This document shows, piece by piece, positions 1 to 11,112 of a stretch of DNA of 64,000 bases. Numbering within the stretch: the first letter of the stretch is position 1; each line of letters opens with the position of its first letter. Source of the DNA: Adiantum capillus-veneris (taxonomy: Eukaryota; Streptophyta; Polypodiopsida; Polypodiales; Pteridaceae); assembly GCA_014529385.2 (NCBI GenBank), contig CM043967.1:127569182-127633181 (forward strand). The letters are read 5' to 3'. A program made the position numbers and the translations under genes. The notes under the pieces are model-generated. The model did not search any database. It was not told where the DNA came from and was given only the letters and a program-made list of their open reading frames with translations.

Positions 1-1349
1 CTATCATTGTCAAAAAGAGGGAGGAAGAGAGAACATAACTTACACAACTGCAACACCATTCGACATGTCCATTTGTTTCAACAAATAGAGATTTACATAC
101 CAAAACGAGGTTTTAGTTACAAATCTTGAGATTTAAGATACAAAGAGAGCTTAGTATTGTTTGGGAGATTTAATTTAAATCATGGGCTTGTTTTTCAAAA
201 AGATCACATACACAAAATTCTAAATTGCCAAATGAATCACTTGGACCCGCATTGCCTATCTCTTCTTCGTTAACATGCCCATACCTTGCCTCGTACCATG
301 CCAACTTTCTTTCTAGCTCTACTATACAAGCGTGCAGCATGGCTGTTGGACGGGGAGCGACTCACACACCCATGAAGTGCATGCCAACACTACCTAGATC
401 AACATAATGTCAATCGAGGACACAGATGACACGATAGGCACACGGAGGAAATCTCTTTAACTTGTCAGGCTGAGACCATCCTACACATACAACACTCTGG
501 AAGGCTAACTAAACCACAATCAAGAACCTCACTGCTCTCAACTACACCACCTAGCCACATACACACATACGGAAGGTAACTCGCCAAATCATGCCAGATT
601 CGTACGAAACTTAAGGAACACCATCCCCTCACTAGGATACACCTATCCCTACGCTTCTACACTCAAAACCCTCACTCTAAACCCGTCTGCGGAAAACGCG
701 TAGGATGACAGAACAGAATTTTGAAAGTGCCCGAAACTGAAATTTATGAGTACCTATGCGTAGCTTATGTCGCCATGATTCTATAGACTACTAGCACGCA
801 GAAAACACACGTCGTTTGATACACTTACAGCCACAAATAGCTCGTAGATGCGTCGGCATGTGCGCTTCTTCTCGCGTGGAATGCTTGGCGTTGTCGCGTA
901 GCTCTCCTCGAGCCTACAGCAATGGTGCAGTCGGATCTCCAATGCGTTGAGCGAGCCGGGCGTAGCGAGAGGATGAAGCTCACACTCACTCTCTTTCTCT
1001 CTCACACACAGTAGACGGCAGCGCTAAGTTTGATTATGATAAAAGTCTTCTTACAAAATGACCTAGGTACCTTATATACTAAGGCTACCTTAGGTTTAAC
1101 CAAAAATGGGGTTGAAAGGTCAAATGGCTTTGTATTTACAATCTGGAAGTGCCATTGCACCCCGGCTTTTGAAACTAGAATAACTACTCATTACAAATGA
1201 CGTTTATAGCCATAATCCGCAGCATTTCATAACTCGCAAAAGATAAGACTTTGGTACGAAACTTGAGTTATGTTGTTTTGTTGACCTAGCGGTCAACATT
1301 CCCCCCTTCCGCGTTCATGTCGTCCTCGACATGACCTGATTGTCGATGT
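1..1349. other. No recognisable gene; non-coding flank
   Basis: No convincing coding region was found. Short open frames exist on both strands, but they match no family I recognise and mostly lack an ATG. From about 990 to 1012 there is a short CT/CA-rich stretch, and the DNA around 780-1080 has the feel of a retrotransposon terminal region. I could not find a partner copy in the window to prove that. Confidence 0.4.
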
Positions 1350-1920
1350 CGATGTGGTCTTTGCTGTCGTTTTGTTGTTGGAAAGAAAGTATAGACATAT
1401 AGCCTTTGTAGTAGCTTGTCCTTTTCGTCCAATCCGATGTACATAGTCTTTACATGATTCAGAAAAATCATAATTGATGACGAACTTTATGTCTTTCACA
1501 TCCACGCTCCGAGCTGCAGCATCTGTTTCTGTCATTATAGGTCTACTGCCAGATCTAAATTCAAAAAGAACCCAATGTCGTTTAACTTGACTCTTATCAT
1601 CATGGATAGAGAAAGCTCCATCCATCACTTGCTCCAGCAAATCTGTCAATTCGGAGTATTTGTGATTCTCAGAAACAACTTCTACAATCTGTAGAATTGA
1701 GTGATTGGCTTTCTGATCTTGTGAGCCAATGACAACTTTGTAAGGATTTTGTAGAAATTGTATGGCTAAACCCTGAACTTCTTTAGGCCAAGTTACACTC
1801 CAATGCAAAGTCTGTCTGTCAGGCCGAAGCCAGGACTTAAGTATGCTAATTTGAGGTTCAAAACCCTGCCGAGCATTCGATGCGCATTATCAAGGACAAG
1901 ATTTTGAGATCCTCTGATTA
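1350..1920 (-). pseudogene. Decayed DEAD-box RNA helicase (DBP2/DDX5 class, plant RH20/RH30-like) fragment
   Basis: Read on the minus strand, this keeps the core of a DBP2/DDX5-type RNA helicase, an ATP-dependent RNA remodelling enzyme. Visible in order: a degraded motif II (LDNAHRML where the family has LDEADRML), a relic of GFEPQI, RPDRQTL, a degraded motif III (WSVTWPKEVQ for WSATWPKEVQ), IGSQDQKANHSI, DDKSQVKRHWVLFEFRSG, motif V (ARSVDVKDIKFVINYDF) and motif VI (DYVHRIGR). About 30 residues are missing between motif III and the DDKSQ block, so the first helicase-C strand (the ILIF segment) is lost. There is a frameshift next to motif II. No introns interrupt the conserved part, which suggests a retrocopy, but an old truncated duplicate is also possible. 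Loss of the DEAD box makes it non-functional. Confidence 0.8.
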
Positions 1921-2935
1921 CCCTTATGTCTGCTCTTCTTCATTGGGAACTTCTTCGTTCTTGTGCAATCATGTTGTTAGTGTTGTCTGCAGCTTTGTCA
2001 TTGTAGGCCATTCTTCGACTCGCCATTGAGGAGAAGTATGCTATGATCTGAAATTGGTGTTCCAATTCATTTGTCAATTGATTTGAGTAGCATTTACTTA
2101 TTGTTGATGTAGAAGGAATATGTACAAGAGGATGGTGATAGGTGTCTTTAGATTAGGGTCTAAAACCTGGATGACCAAAGGGAAAAAAAAACCGGTGGGA
2201 AAAAAATGCCTTTGGTATACGCTCTTATTGGAGTTGAGCAGTTGAACGTGAAGTACATGTTCATGAAAGGTGAGTGCTTGGGTGAAACACGGAAAGAGTG
2301 CCTGATGCAAGTGCCAATTATGGGACACTCTATATGCATATGAGAAATTTGTCAACAAAAGCATGCAATGTGAAAGAAGGAGATGATGGGTGTTTCGAGG
2401 AATAAATGTAGCACATGTGACATCAAAAGATGTCTCAATAGCTTCCACCTTTCCAAGAAGGGTTTTCGATGTAGAAGGTTCTCCACTCGTATCTCACTGT
2501 GCTCAGTACGTGAGTGTCTTTTGGACCTTCTCCTTCACTTCACCAGACTTAAGTACTTAGACTTCGACTCTTTTGCTCTCCATATCTGAAATGAAAAATA
2601 ATAAACTTTAATGAGACAGGTCTTAGCACTTAGAAAAGAGAGATTCTTTAGAGGATTTCATCGATCCAACTTGAAATACTTTACAACCTTAACTTGAAGA
2701 ACTTTAAAGACGTCACTGAAAATATGATCAAAGATGTAGTTTGAAATATCACCACACATTGCACACCATAAATGACAAAAAAGTTTGTTACTTGTCTAAT
2801 CATCAACAAGCCTCAAGCCAGATTTGGTTACAACATGATATCCAACATTATGGGCTCCATTCAAACAAAAGCTAAAATCCCATATTTTAGGTCTATCTAA
2901 GGGTTTCGAGAATTTTCCACTGGCAAGATGTTTGT
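1921..2935. other. No recognisable gene
   Basis: Only short open frames are present (2098-2448 minus, 2383-2589 plus). Neither resembles a known family, and the DNA is AT-rich with homopolymer A runs near 2188-2206. I see no RNA gene or transposon terminus that can be supported. Confidence 0.35.
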
Positions 2936-3901
2936 TTACATTTCACAAAAAAGTTCGCGCTTGAGAACCTCGGAGGGCTCTAGAATACACGCAACCAAGC
3001 GTCCAAGAATATATGAGAGACTATATATATCAGACGCTTTGGTGAAAGGAGGAGGATTGGTGCTTATATTTTCAGGGGTAGTCCATGGATAATCTCGCTC
3101 AAATTGAGCTCTAGTTTGAGGGGTGCGATTTGGTAGCTTGGGAAATGTTGCCAAAGTGTTTGATGGTGTACTTTGTCCCCAATACGCAATGCCAGCATCC
3201 ACTTCTCGCTCGCCAAAATGTAGTAGAATATTCTAGTATGTAGATCATTGTGAATGAAGTCACGACTATGCACGAAATTCATCGTCTGCAGCAAAGCGTT
3301 GTAGATCGGAAAAATGTTGTTTGTGAACTGCTATACAGTTCCAGATGTGTGTTGAAACTCTGTGATTTGCAGGCTTACTTCCATCATGATGACATGCTTG
3401 AATCCACTACTCAAGGTGACCTCCATTCCAAATCTTGAAGATCAACATAGGCCTTTTGCTATAACAAACAAGAGCATGCGGCAATATCATGCAACAATGC
3501 TGAACAGTTGTAGCAGTTGTCTCCTCTAGCACAATTTGTAAAGTCGGCTTGCTTCCTATCTGGTCCTTGTAGATCTTTGTGGCATAGACAAGATCTTTGA
3601 AGAGAGGATGAGCCACTGAAACTTGTTTCACATTTGCAAAATGCCCCTCACCTAATTGGGGTGCTTGCAAGTGAAAGATAGAATGCTCTCCAAGTAAGTG
3701 TAGGACAGGAGGACACGTCGTATCATCCAGATGTACAGCTAAGGGCTGAGCACCTGAAGGAGGAGGTACATCCTCTTCTGTCCTAGGACGTTTTGAAGAG
3801 CCTTTGATCTTATCCTTGCTCTTCAATTGTGAATGTAGCTGTGCCACAAGCTTCATTTGCTCTTTGATTCCAGGTTTGGTTTTGATTTCTGGATGAACCA
3901 T
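2936..3901 (-). pseudogene. Broken serine/threonine protein kinase-like gene
   Basis: The minus strand carries a protein-kinase fold spread over three reading frames. It starts at a real ATG (3901): a charged leader, then a glycine-rich loop (LGEGHFANV, about residue 82) and a VAIK-like ATKIYKD. After a stop at 3407 the frame shifts. The next segment (3294-3064) holds the catalytic loop as VHSRDFIHNDLH, where the family has HRDLKxxN or HNDLHxxN. A further shift (3202-2936) holds an activation-segment end resembling APE (PWTTPENI) and the helix-F DIYSLSYILG. DFG is not clearly preserved. With two frame changes and stops it cannot make one kinase. Introns could explain one frame change but not the in-frame stops. 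The exact kinase subfamily is not recognised. Confidence 0.65.
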
Positions 3902-4017
3902 GCTCTCAAAGCTTCTAGTTACCTAGCCTAATAATTGCTTTATTGTGTTATGCATCACTCCATTAGTGCGTAGAGCTGGGTCAAATGAAACAGGGAATGC
4001 ACTGCACAGCTTCGGCC

Positions 4018-4062
4018 CACAAGTTTAATCACAAAATCCCCACAAGTTTAATCACAAAATCA
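4018..4062. repeat. Short tandem duplication, 23-bp period
   Basis: The 20-base word cacaagtttaatcacaaaat occurs at 4018 and again at 4041, giving two adjacent copies with a 23-bp period. It lies just upstream of the larger tandem array. Confidence 0.85.
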
Positions 4063-4334
4063 TCAAAATTTTCCTGCAGTGGATCAAATGCCCGTGACAA
4101 ATGATCATCTGAAGCTCCATAGAGAGGAAAACTAGAGCATCACAAATGATTTTGCAATGTTGATGCATTAACTTTGTCTCTACCATGGCTGAAGCCTGAA
4201 AATACATGAAGCAGATATAAGTAAAGGTAAATCTAGAATAGATATAAATTTGACATACATGATTGTAAATCGTTCTAAACAAAAACATTTCATGACAATA
4301 ATAACAGCTAGCAATGAAATACCTTTAAAAAAAT

Positions 4335-5290
4335 ATAATTCCTCCATGCAGTGTGACACAGTGGTCAACAACAGCCAAAGATGAAAAAACACATAATAAC
4401 AATCTCCTTGCAATGCGATGTGGAAGTCCGCAGCTATCAGGGACGAAGGATTAATACTACCTAACCTCTCTCTACAGTGAGGTACGGTGGTCAGCAACAA
4501 GTAGAGACGAGAAATTTATTAAATTCAACCAACCTGTAGTGCGATGCGATGGTCAAAGCATTCAGGATCGAAGGATGTAAAAATATGTATCCCCTCCCTG
4601 CAGTGCGACACGGTGGTCAACAACAATCAGAGACAAAGAATCCATTAAATCCAATATCCCTGTAGTGTGAGGTGATGGTTAGCAACAACCAAGAATAATG
4701 TATTTTAAAAACACTAAACCCCTCCCTGCAGTGCGACATGGTGGTTAGCAACAATCAAAGATGAGGAATCTAATAAATCCAATCTTCTTGCACTACGACA
4801 CAATGGTCAACAATAGTCAAGAATGAAGGATTTGACAACCCTAAACCCCTCCCAGTAGTGCAACACGGTGGTCAACAACAAACAAAGATGAAGAATCTAA
4901 TAAATCCAATCTTCTTGTGGTGCGACGTGATGGTCAGCAACAGTCAAGAACAAAGGATTTGGCAACCCTAAACTCCTCTCTACAGTGCGACATGGTGGTC
5001 AGCAAAACAGACAAAAACGAAGCATCTATTTTGTAAAATCCAATCTTCCAGTAGTGCGACAAAATGGTTAGCAACAACTAGGAAGAAAAGATGTAAGATA
5101 ACTAACTCCTACCTGCAGTGCAACCTAATGGTCAACAACAACCAGGGATGGAAAATCTAATTGTACAACCTACTCCCTGCAGTGCGACACGGAGGTCAGT
5201 AGCAGTCAAGGACGAAGCGTCTAAAGTCTATCCCCCTTGTACTGTGTAACGAGGATCAACACAGTCAAGGACGGGTGTCTAAACCTATAG
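4335..5290. repeat. Degenerate satellite-like tandem array, ~64-bp half-monomers in ~128-bp dimers
   Basis: About 15 diverged units recur with 61-67-bp spacing. Each carries a core like GCAGTGCGACACGGTGGTCA followed by ACAACAA and a purine-rich tail. Core positions are about 4348, 4410, 4474, 4536, 4600, 4662, 4728, 4790, 4854, 4917, 4982, 5049, 5115, 5178 and 5239. Odd and even units differ: one type is preceded by CCTCCCTGCAG, the other by AATCTTCTTG or CCTGTAG. The array is therefore best seen as a ~128-bp dimer repeated 7-8 times. Reading frames here are by-products of the repeat. Confidence 0.85.
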
Positions 5291-5410
5291 ACTAACACTG
5301 AGGTGTGATAAAAGCTCCACAACAACAGCGCTAGCAAAAACAAGATGCAAACTAACACTGAGGTGCAAGCAAAGCTCCACAACAATAGCGTTAGCAAATA
5401 AAATTCACAA
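5291..5410. repeat. Two-copy tandem duplication, 60-bp period
   Basis: The block beginning ACTAACACTGAGGTG and containing AAAGCTCCACAACAA plus an AGCG-TAGCAAA end occurs at 5291 and again at 5351 with few differences. It directly follows the 64-bp array but has an unrelated sequence. Confidence 0.85.
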
Positions 5411-5708
5411 AAAAAACATAGAAAATTAGAAGAAAAATTACCTTCTTTGCTCGGCTTGGCTCGGCTTGGCTCTACTCTGCTCTCTCTCTCTCTAGCAACT
5501 CTCTCTCTAGCAATCACGACAGTTTGTTCGAACTATCACGGCGCCTTTTTTTTTCAGGCAAATAGTATTTCGATCAAAATATTGTTCATATAGTTCGATC
5601 AAAATACTATTTGTTCGGAGATACGCATATAATATGGGTATACAATGTATAACAGTGAAATATACGCACAATTTTTTATATACGGGTGTATAAATGAAAC
5701 TTAGCACA
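5411..5708. other. Non-coding, with CT-rich stretch
   Basis: AT-rich DNA containing tandem GGCTTGGCTC words and CTCTCTCT runs near 5455-5515. No gene is recognised. Confidence 0.4.
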
Positions 5709-6068
5709 TGTCAAGCCCTAGCTAGGTTACCCTCAAAGAGTGTCCAAAGCCTATTGGTTGGCCTCCCAAGGGGTCCGATGATAATTAAGTAGATTTAATT
5801 AATTTCTTTCGCATTTATCAAGTCCTCGCTCTCAAAGGGAAAAGGGGGACACTTGTCCCAAGACTACCCTTGTTGCTTGTAATGCATCCTACATGTGATT
5901 GGCCAGACTTGCAGGGGTCCAATGAGCAACCAAAGCAAGAAGGGGGCTAGCTTGGGGGGTATATTCTCCCACACACACTCATGCACACGCTCATTGTGTG
6001 AATGCAAAGTGCAAGAGCTCCATCTCCTTCTCCAAGCAAGTAGAGAAGTTGAGTGTGTGAATCACTTG
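5709..6068 (+). repeat. Possible LTR fragment next to the gag-only element
   Basis: The segment begins TGTCAAGCCCTAGCTAGG and has the composition of a plant LTR. It is cut off at 6068, where the long terminal repeat of the gag-only element begins. One reading is that it is the displaced 5' LTR of the gypsy element whose gag starts at 16311, separated from it by insertion of the gag-only element. No second copy is present in the window to confirm this, so it is inference only. Confidence 0.25.
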
Positions 6069-7352
6069 TACCTGTACCTATGTGAATCACTTGTACCTGT
6101 CCCTGTAACCTGTAACATATAACCTGTAATCCTGAATCTCGAAGCTTGAAGCTCAAAGCAGAAGGTACTCGAAGAAGATCCTCCGTGGGGGCGCCAAAAG
6201 AATGTGAGCGGGATGAAAACACACACAGCGCCTCTATAACGACCCGACACACACTCTTGGAATGATACACACACACACACACACACACACTATGGGGCAC
6301 CACTCGGCTTAGACAACACACCTGGCCGAGACAGGGAACACACCTCTGGAGTGAGAGGAGAGAGACTATCCACTTGCCCACTCCACACATACACACACAC
6401 ACACACCCAAAAAACTCAGCTCAAAAGAGGAGAATTTTTTATGTTTAGATACAAATGAGCTTGGGCCAACACCAGTGGGGCAAATAGCTCACACAGTATG
6501 GGTAAAATAAGCCAGATACAATCACAAACTGGAGCAGAAACTTCGCTCATAGGAGAAACTTACACAGCCAAAACAGCAGAAAAAGAGGGAGGAATTTGGA
6601 AAAATGGACAGCGCCATCGCGTCCGGAACGGCCCAAAACCCCAGTCTACAATGTCAAAGTGCTCAAATCCAAACCTCGGATGAGCAGTTTACGGCCAAAA
6701 TAGGCTCCAAAAACCCCAAAAACACAGTTGCGGCTGTTCCTCCTCTCTTCTCCACGTTTTTTCTGGTCTTCTCTCTGTTTTTTCAGTTCCCACACTTAGC
6801 TTTATTAGTTGGGCACCCTTGGCCTTTTAGATGACCTCAAACAGACCCCGAACAGGCCAAAAACTGACCTCGCAGTGCATAGTTGTCACCTTTTTGCATC
6901 ATCCGCACACCTAGCACTCAGTTTTTTCAAATAATGCATCCCGCAACCACGTGAAGTGTCCCCAAAAAGTGGTCCTAATGATGACCTTTCTGCATAACTC
7001 TCACAAGAAAACACCCACGTTGTGTCCGTCCTCATCCGCGTGCAAATATTGACCCCGTTCGCCCTCCTTACGCCACTAGATGCCATCTGACGCACCTGCT
7101 TACCTCATGTCGTCTGCCCGCGGATAGCTTCCTCGAGAAGTTTTACGTGCTATAAACTCCTCATTATTGTAGAAAAAACATACTGGTACTGGTGATAGTG
7201 AAAATCGATGCACTATGTACATGATGTCCTACCTGTACACATGTGGGCCCCACGTAACCACCTGGCTCTGGAAAATGGGCAATTCTTCATTTGATGCACC
7301 ATGCATGTGTATGTACATATGCGCAATCCCTTGCTCCAAAAAACTCCTGACA
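6069..7352 (-). repeat. 3' LTR of the gag-only element
   Basis: This 1284-bp segment is very similar throughout to 9738-10523 joined to 15707-16203. It contains (CA)n tracts at about 6267-6290 and 6390-6404. Relative to the other copy it lacks the terminal ~60 bp at its left end and shows small indels in the TGTACC-rich edge. The right edge ends CTCCTGACA, so on the minus strand the LTR starts with TG. Confidence 0.75.
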
Positions 7353-7402
7353 TAATTTGCTCACCCCCTAGCCTGCTAGAGCATTCATGCTCAGCAGCAG
7401 CA

Positions 7403-8188
7403 CTAGTAGATGCTCATTCCACCTGGATCAAAAGGCCAAAGGCATATCTCCTGATTCACAAGAAGCATCATAACACCACACCTACATTTGTCAACAATCA
7501 ACCAAAATGCACCATAGGCATATCCAACTAACGCATCCGCCCTGTCTGGAGTTCCAAAAGCATAAATATTGCATGCCACATTCAACCCAACCGATAGAGA
7601 CAACTCAAGTGACTCATCACCTGACATCTTGGCTTCACCAGCCATAGCAACAACCTGCAAATCATGCACCCAAGTAGCTAAAAGCATTGTGTGAAGGTAA
7701 AGTTGTTGATATCCAAAGCACAAGAGTATCCCCGTAGCACACATATCCCTAGCATAGGCATCCACATAGCTGAGATTGGACTCATATATGCCAAACCCCT
7801 TCTCATCATCATAAGCATACTCATCATCACACATAACTTTATCCACATCATAATCATGGCTAGCACCACTATCCATAGCTTCTAGCATGGGTTCATCAGT
7901 CTCCAAGAATACAGATCCCTGCTCTAAACCACAATCATGCTCACAAATCGGTTCAATCACTGCACATCCATCAACATATGGCTTCAAAACAGGCTCCACA
8001 TCCAACAAATCCACAAAATGGCTCTCAACCTTGCCCTCTTCCCTAATTTCCAAGGAACTAGTATCCAAAGATAGGTGCTCATCATCAATAACCTCGACCT
8101 CACACTCACACCCAGAATCACAAGGTACACAAGTAGCCAATGCATCCTCTTCAAGACTTTTCAATCCTGTATCCAAAGCATTACTCAC
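7403..8188 (-). CDS. Second ORF of the gag-only element, unknown product
   Basis: An open frame of 261 codons downstream of gag on the minus strand, beginning 42 bp after the gag stop. It has no ATG start; the frame opens at GTG. It may therefore be read as an extension of gag by readthrough or splicing, or may have lost its start. The first ~150 residues are strongly acidic (EVIDDEHLSLD, MCDDEYAYDDEKG) with scattered cysteines. The last ~100 are hydrophobic with little charge (GILLCFGYQQLYLH, GYAYGAFWLIVDK). I recognise no protease DTG/DSG, zinc knuckle or polymerase motif. It occupies the place where protease and polymerase normally lie. Function unknown. Confidence 0.45.
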   Translation of the reverse strand: MSNALDTGLKSLEEDALATCVPCDSGCECEVEVIDDEHLSLDTSSLEIREEGKVESHFVDLLDVEPVLKPYVDGCAVIEPICEHDCGLEQGSVFLETDEPMLEAMDSGASHDYDVDKVMCDDEYAYDDEKGFGIYESNLSYVDAYARDMCATGILLCFGYQQLYLHTMLLATWVHDLQVVAMAGEAKMSGDESLELSLSVGLNVACNIYAFGTPDRADALVGYAYGAFWLIVDKCRCGVMMLLVNQEICLWPFDPGGMSIY

Positions 8189-8229
8189 CGGAAGAAACGA
8201 GAAACATCATAGGATAGGCTACTTTTCAC

Positions 8230-8823
8230 CTACTTAGGCTTAACTTCATCTTCAATGTCAAATCCATCTTGCACATGCATACCTGTACTGATACCATGTT
8301 CCTCAAGAAGCTTAAACTTCCATTCCTTGTGCTTTGCAATGCATACTGCATCTTCAAAAGACTCGGGCCTCTCAACCTCGAACCGCAACCAAGGTGACAA
8401 ACCATCAACAAAATAACTTTTCTTCAATGAACAAGGGGGGGTCTCATCCTTAAGAGCAACACACCAACGAGTCCATAAATCTGTAAAACCTTGTACATAC
8501 GCATCAACACCTTGACAAGAACCTTGCTTAAAAGCATTGAGCTCATTCCATACTGCATTTGCATCTTCAAAAACCTGGAAACGCTCTAAAAAAGCTTCTA
8601 TAAACTTGTCAAGACTCAAACCATAAGAAGAAGCCACTGCTTCTTTAGCTTCCAAATCCATGAACCAAACACGGGCCTCATCTTTCAAAAGCAATCCAAA
8701 TAGCCTCAAAATCTTGTCCTCATCACACATTTTGTTGCTTATGCATGCCACCTCGACTTGCTCCAGAAATTCTTCCGCATCTTCACCACTTCTTCCATGA
8801 AATTCCAGATAAGAGAAAGCCAT
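8230..8823 (-). CDS. Gag (Retrotrans_gag-like) of the gag-only element
   Basis: From the ATG at 8823 this encodes 197 residues resembling the plant retrotransposon Gag domain, which assembles the particle carrying element RNA. Visible landmarks are FHGRSGEDAEEFLEQVEVAC, ARVWFMDLEAKEA (the WF position of the family), SLDKFIEAFLERFQ, WNELNAFKQG and YVQGFTDLWTRW, followed by FVDGLSPWLRFEVE. The frame stays open upstream to 8880 but with no ATG. No CCHC zinc knuckle follows, unlike many Gag proteins. The frame has no stops, so it may still be able to make protein. The family assignment rests on the pattern of aromatic and charged positions. Confidence 0.65.
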   Translation of the reverse strand: MAFSYLEFHGRSGEDAEEFLEQVEVACISNKMCDEDKILRLFGLLLKDEARVWFMDLEAKEAVASSYGLSLDKFIEAFLERFQVFEDANAVWNELNAFKQGSCQGVDAYVQGFTDLWTRWCVALKDETPPCSLKKSYFVDGLSPWLRFEVERPESFEDAVCIAKHKEWKFKLLEEHGISTGMHVQDGFDIEDEVKPK

Positions 8824-8880
8824 GGCTACCCAAGTTACAATGCTTTGAGAACCCCTTTGAACACACGTGCAAGAACCCAA

Positions 8881-9657
8881 GACTTTTGACTACCCAATCC
8901 CCAGAAACTTCAATGGAGCTCAGCTTTAGATAAGGACAAACACATGCACATCAAATGAGTTTTCATAGTTGATCATCGGAATTACAACAGGCAAAGGACA
9001 TTCTAGGATCTCTCTTAATCTTCTTGGCCCAAACATAAAGACTATGCGCTGCTGGAAAAAAATCTTCCTAGACACATGAACATTTATCTGGATTCTCTGA
9101 GTTAAATGAAAAGGAGTGAACTGAGGTCCATCGTGATTATCCATTAAAATCCATCCATGTAGCTTCCAAAAAAGCACACTTGACTAATCCTCTGATTTTG
9201 CCAAAATTTCAGTAGCATAACAGCATAAATGGCTCAAAAGACCAAGAAACCAGCCATCATAACTTGGAAAAATTTTGACAGAGTTTCCCCAGAAGTAGAG
9301 CAGTAGGAACCCAAAATATAGACTGTATATGTATGCATAAACTATCAACAATAGAACCCGAGCATCAAATAGGACTCACTAGTACATAGCCTATAGCGAG
9401 GTCACAAAAAGGGTGCTCCAGCTACCTGTATCACCGAAAGGATCTCCACATTTGAGAATCCCCCAGCTCAATAAAAACCTCACGCTATCGACCCTCACAC
9501 GAAGGCTAATGCAAATCACGTATAGTCAAGTCTCAGAAATGACTATCTTCCAGACCAAGTCTCAGAAATGGCTGGGACTGCCAAATACAACCAAGTATGG
9601 CTCCACAAATGCGTACAATGGCAGTTTCCACAAGTAACGTACAATCCAACAGACAAT
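8881..9657. other. 5' leader of the gag-only element
   Basis: On the minus strand this lies between the candidate primer-binding site and gag. It has many stops in all frames and no recognisable domain. A long untranslated leader is usual for non-autonomous LTR elements. Confidence 0.4.
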
Positions 9658-9675
9658 GCGCTCAAACAGGCGCCA
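9658..9675 (-). promoter_or_regulatory. Candidate primer-binding site of the gag-only element
   Basis: On the minus strand the sequence is TGGCGCCTGTTTGAGCGC, placed two bases after the LTR end TATGCATCA. The TGGCGCC start matches the complement of a tRNA 3' end (GGCGCCA). The tRNA identity is not certain because only the first seven bases match a standard pattern. Confidence 0.5.
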
Positions 9676-9677
9676 AG

Positions 9678-10523
9678 TGATGCATACCCACAACAACTGC
9701 AAGTGACATCACTGCTAGTATATCACTGTACTCCAGCTACCTGTACCTGTGTGAATCACTTGTACCTGTACCTGTCCCTGTAACCTGTAACATGTAACCT
9801 GTAATTCTGAATCTCGAAGCTTGAAGCTCGAAGCAGAAGGTACTCGAAGAAGATCCTCCGTGGGGGCGCCAAAAGAATGTGAGCGGGATGAAAACACACA
9901 CAGCGCCTCTATGACGACCCGACACACACTCTTGGAATGATACACACACACACACACTATGGGGCACCACTCGGCTTAGACAACACACCTGGCCAAGACA
10001 GGGAACACACCTCTGGAGTGAGAGGAGAGAGACTATCCACTTGCCCACTCCACACATACACACACACACACACACCCAAAAAACTCAGCTCAAAAGAGGA
10101 GAATTTTTTATGTTTAGATACAAATGAGCTTGGGCCAACACCAATGGGGAAAATAGCTCACACAGTATGGGTAAAATAAGCCAGATACAATCACAAACTG
10201 GAGCAGAAACTTCGCTCATAGGAGAAACTTACACAGCCAAAACAGCAGAAAAAGAGGGAGGAATTTGGAAAAATGGACAGCGCCATCGCGTCCGGAACGG
10301 CCCAAAACCCCAGTCTACAATGTCAAAGTGCTCAAATCCAACCTCGGATGAGCAGTTTACGGTCAAAACAGGCTCCAAAAACCCCAAAAACACAGTTGCG
10401 GCTGTTCCTCCTCTCTTCTCCACGTTTTTTCTAGTCTTCTCTCTGTTTTTTCAGTTCCCACACTTAGCTTTATTAGTTGGGCACCCTTGGCCTTTTAGAT
10501 GACCTCAAACAGACCCCGAACAG
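9678..10523 (-). repeat. 5' LTR of the gag-only element, part distal to its start
   Basis: This piece carries the LTR end next to the primer-binding site; its other part is 15707-16203. Its last five bases, AACAG (10519-10523), are one half of the target-site duplication made by the copia element. The undisturbed target is visible in the sister LTR near 6850, where CCCGAACAGGCC is uninterrupted. (CA)n tracts occur at 9942-9957 and 10057-10074. Confidence 0.75.
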
Positions 10524-10750
10524 TGTTACCATATACATGTGGTAGTGATGTGTGTGAACACACTAGGACCGCCGGGGCATTTTTTCCCTCTTTAGGAGGT
10601 TTTTTCCCCCGTGCATTGTATATACGCCCATCACTCTAGGGCTATCTATCTTTCCATCGCACACTAAGTAACACACTCTCTATTGTGTGCCTTGAGCTTC
10701 CTTCGTCTTCTCCAAGCTGTGTGTGTTTCTCTGCAACCCTAATTCCAACA
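10524..10750 (+). repeat. 5' LTR of the copia element
   Basis: Starts TGTTACC and ends CCAACA. A TATATA at 10619-10624 is the likely promoter core. It differs from the 3' LTR only in CCGCCGGGG versus CCGTCGGGG near 10572. Confidence 0.97.
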
Positions 10751-10752
10751 AT

Positions 10753-10764
10753 TGGTATCAGAGC
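10753..10764 (+). promoter_or_regulatory. Primer-binding site (initiator Met tRNA)
   Basis: TGGTATCAGAGC lies two bases after the 5' LTR. This is the standard plant copia priming site for minus-strand DNA synthesis. Confidence 0.95.
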
Positions 10765-11112
10765 AGGTCACATCCTCCCGGGCTTAGTCGCCAGCTGCTC
10801 CAGCACACGCCTGCTCACTTTCTCCGATTTCAGTGAGCTTTGGCGAGCGTTCGCAGGTCGACAAATATTTTGGGAGAGCTTGAAGAGCTTGGTCTGCTCA
10901 GAATTTTGATTTGGGCTCATTTCAGCCTCCGTTTCCACTACATGCAGTACTGTACAGGCTATTTCGTCATTTTGTGCAGATTTTCTGTCAGTGCCGTTTT
11001 CTGCATAATATGTGCCTTATAGTCTTCTACGGTTTGTGCTATATAGCACAAGTTGTTCCCGCTCCATTTCTCCTATTTTCGGGCAGTTTTCACATCAGGT
11101 GCAGCATTTACC

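Noticed and set aside
4335-5290. CRISPR array
   Set aside because: Units are diverged and there are no exact repeats with unique spacers; spacing and sequence fit a plant tandem repeat, and the genome is nuclear plant.
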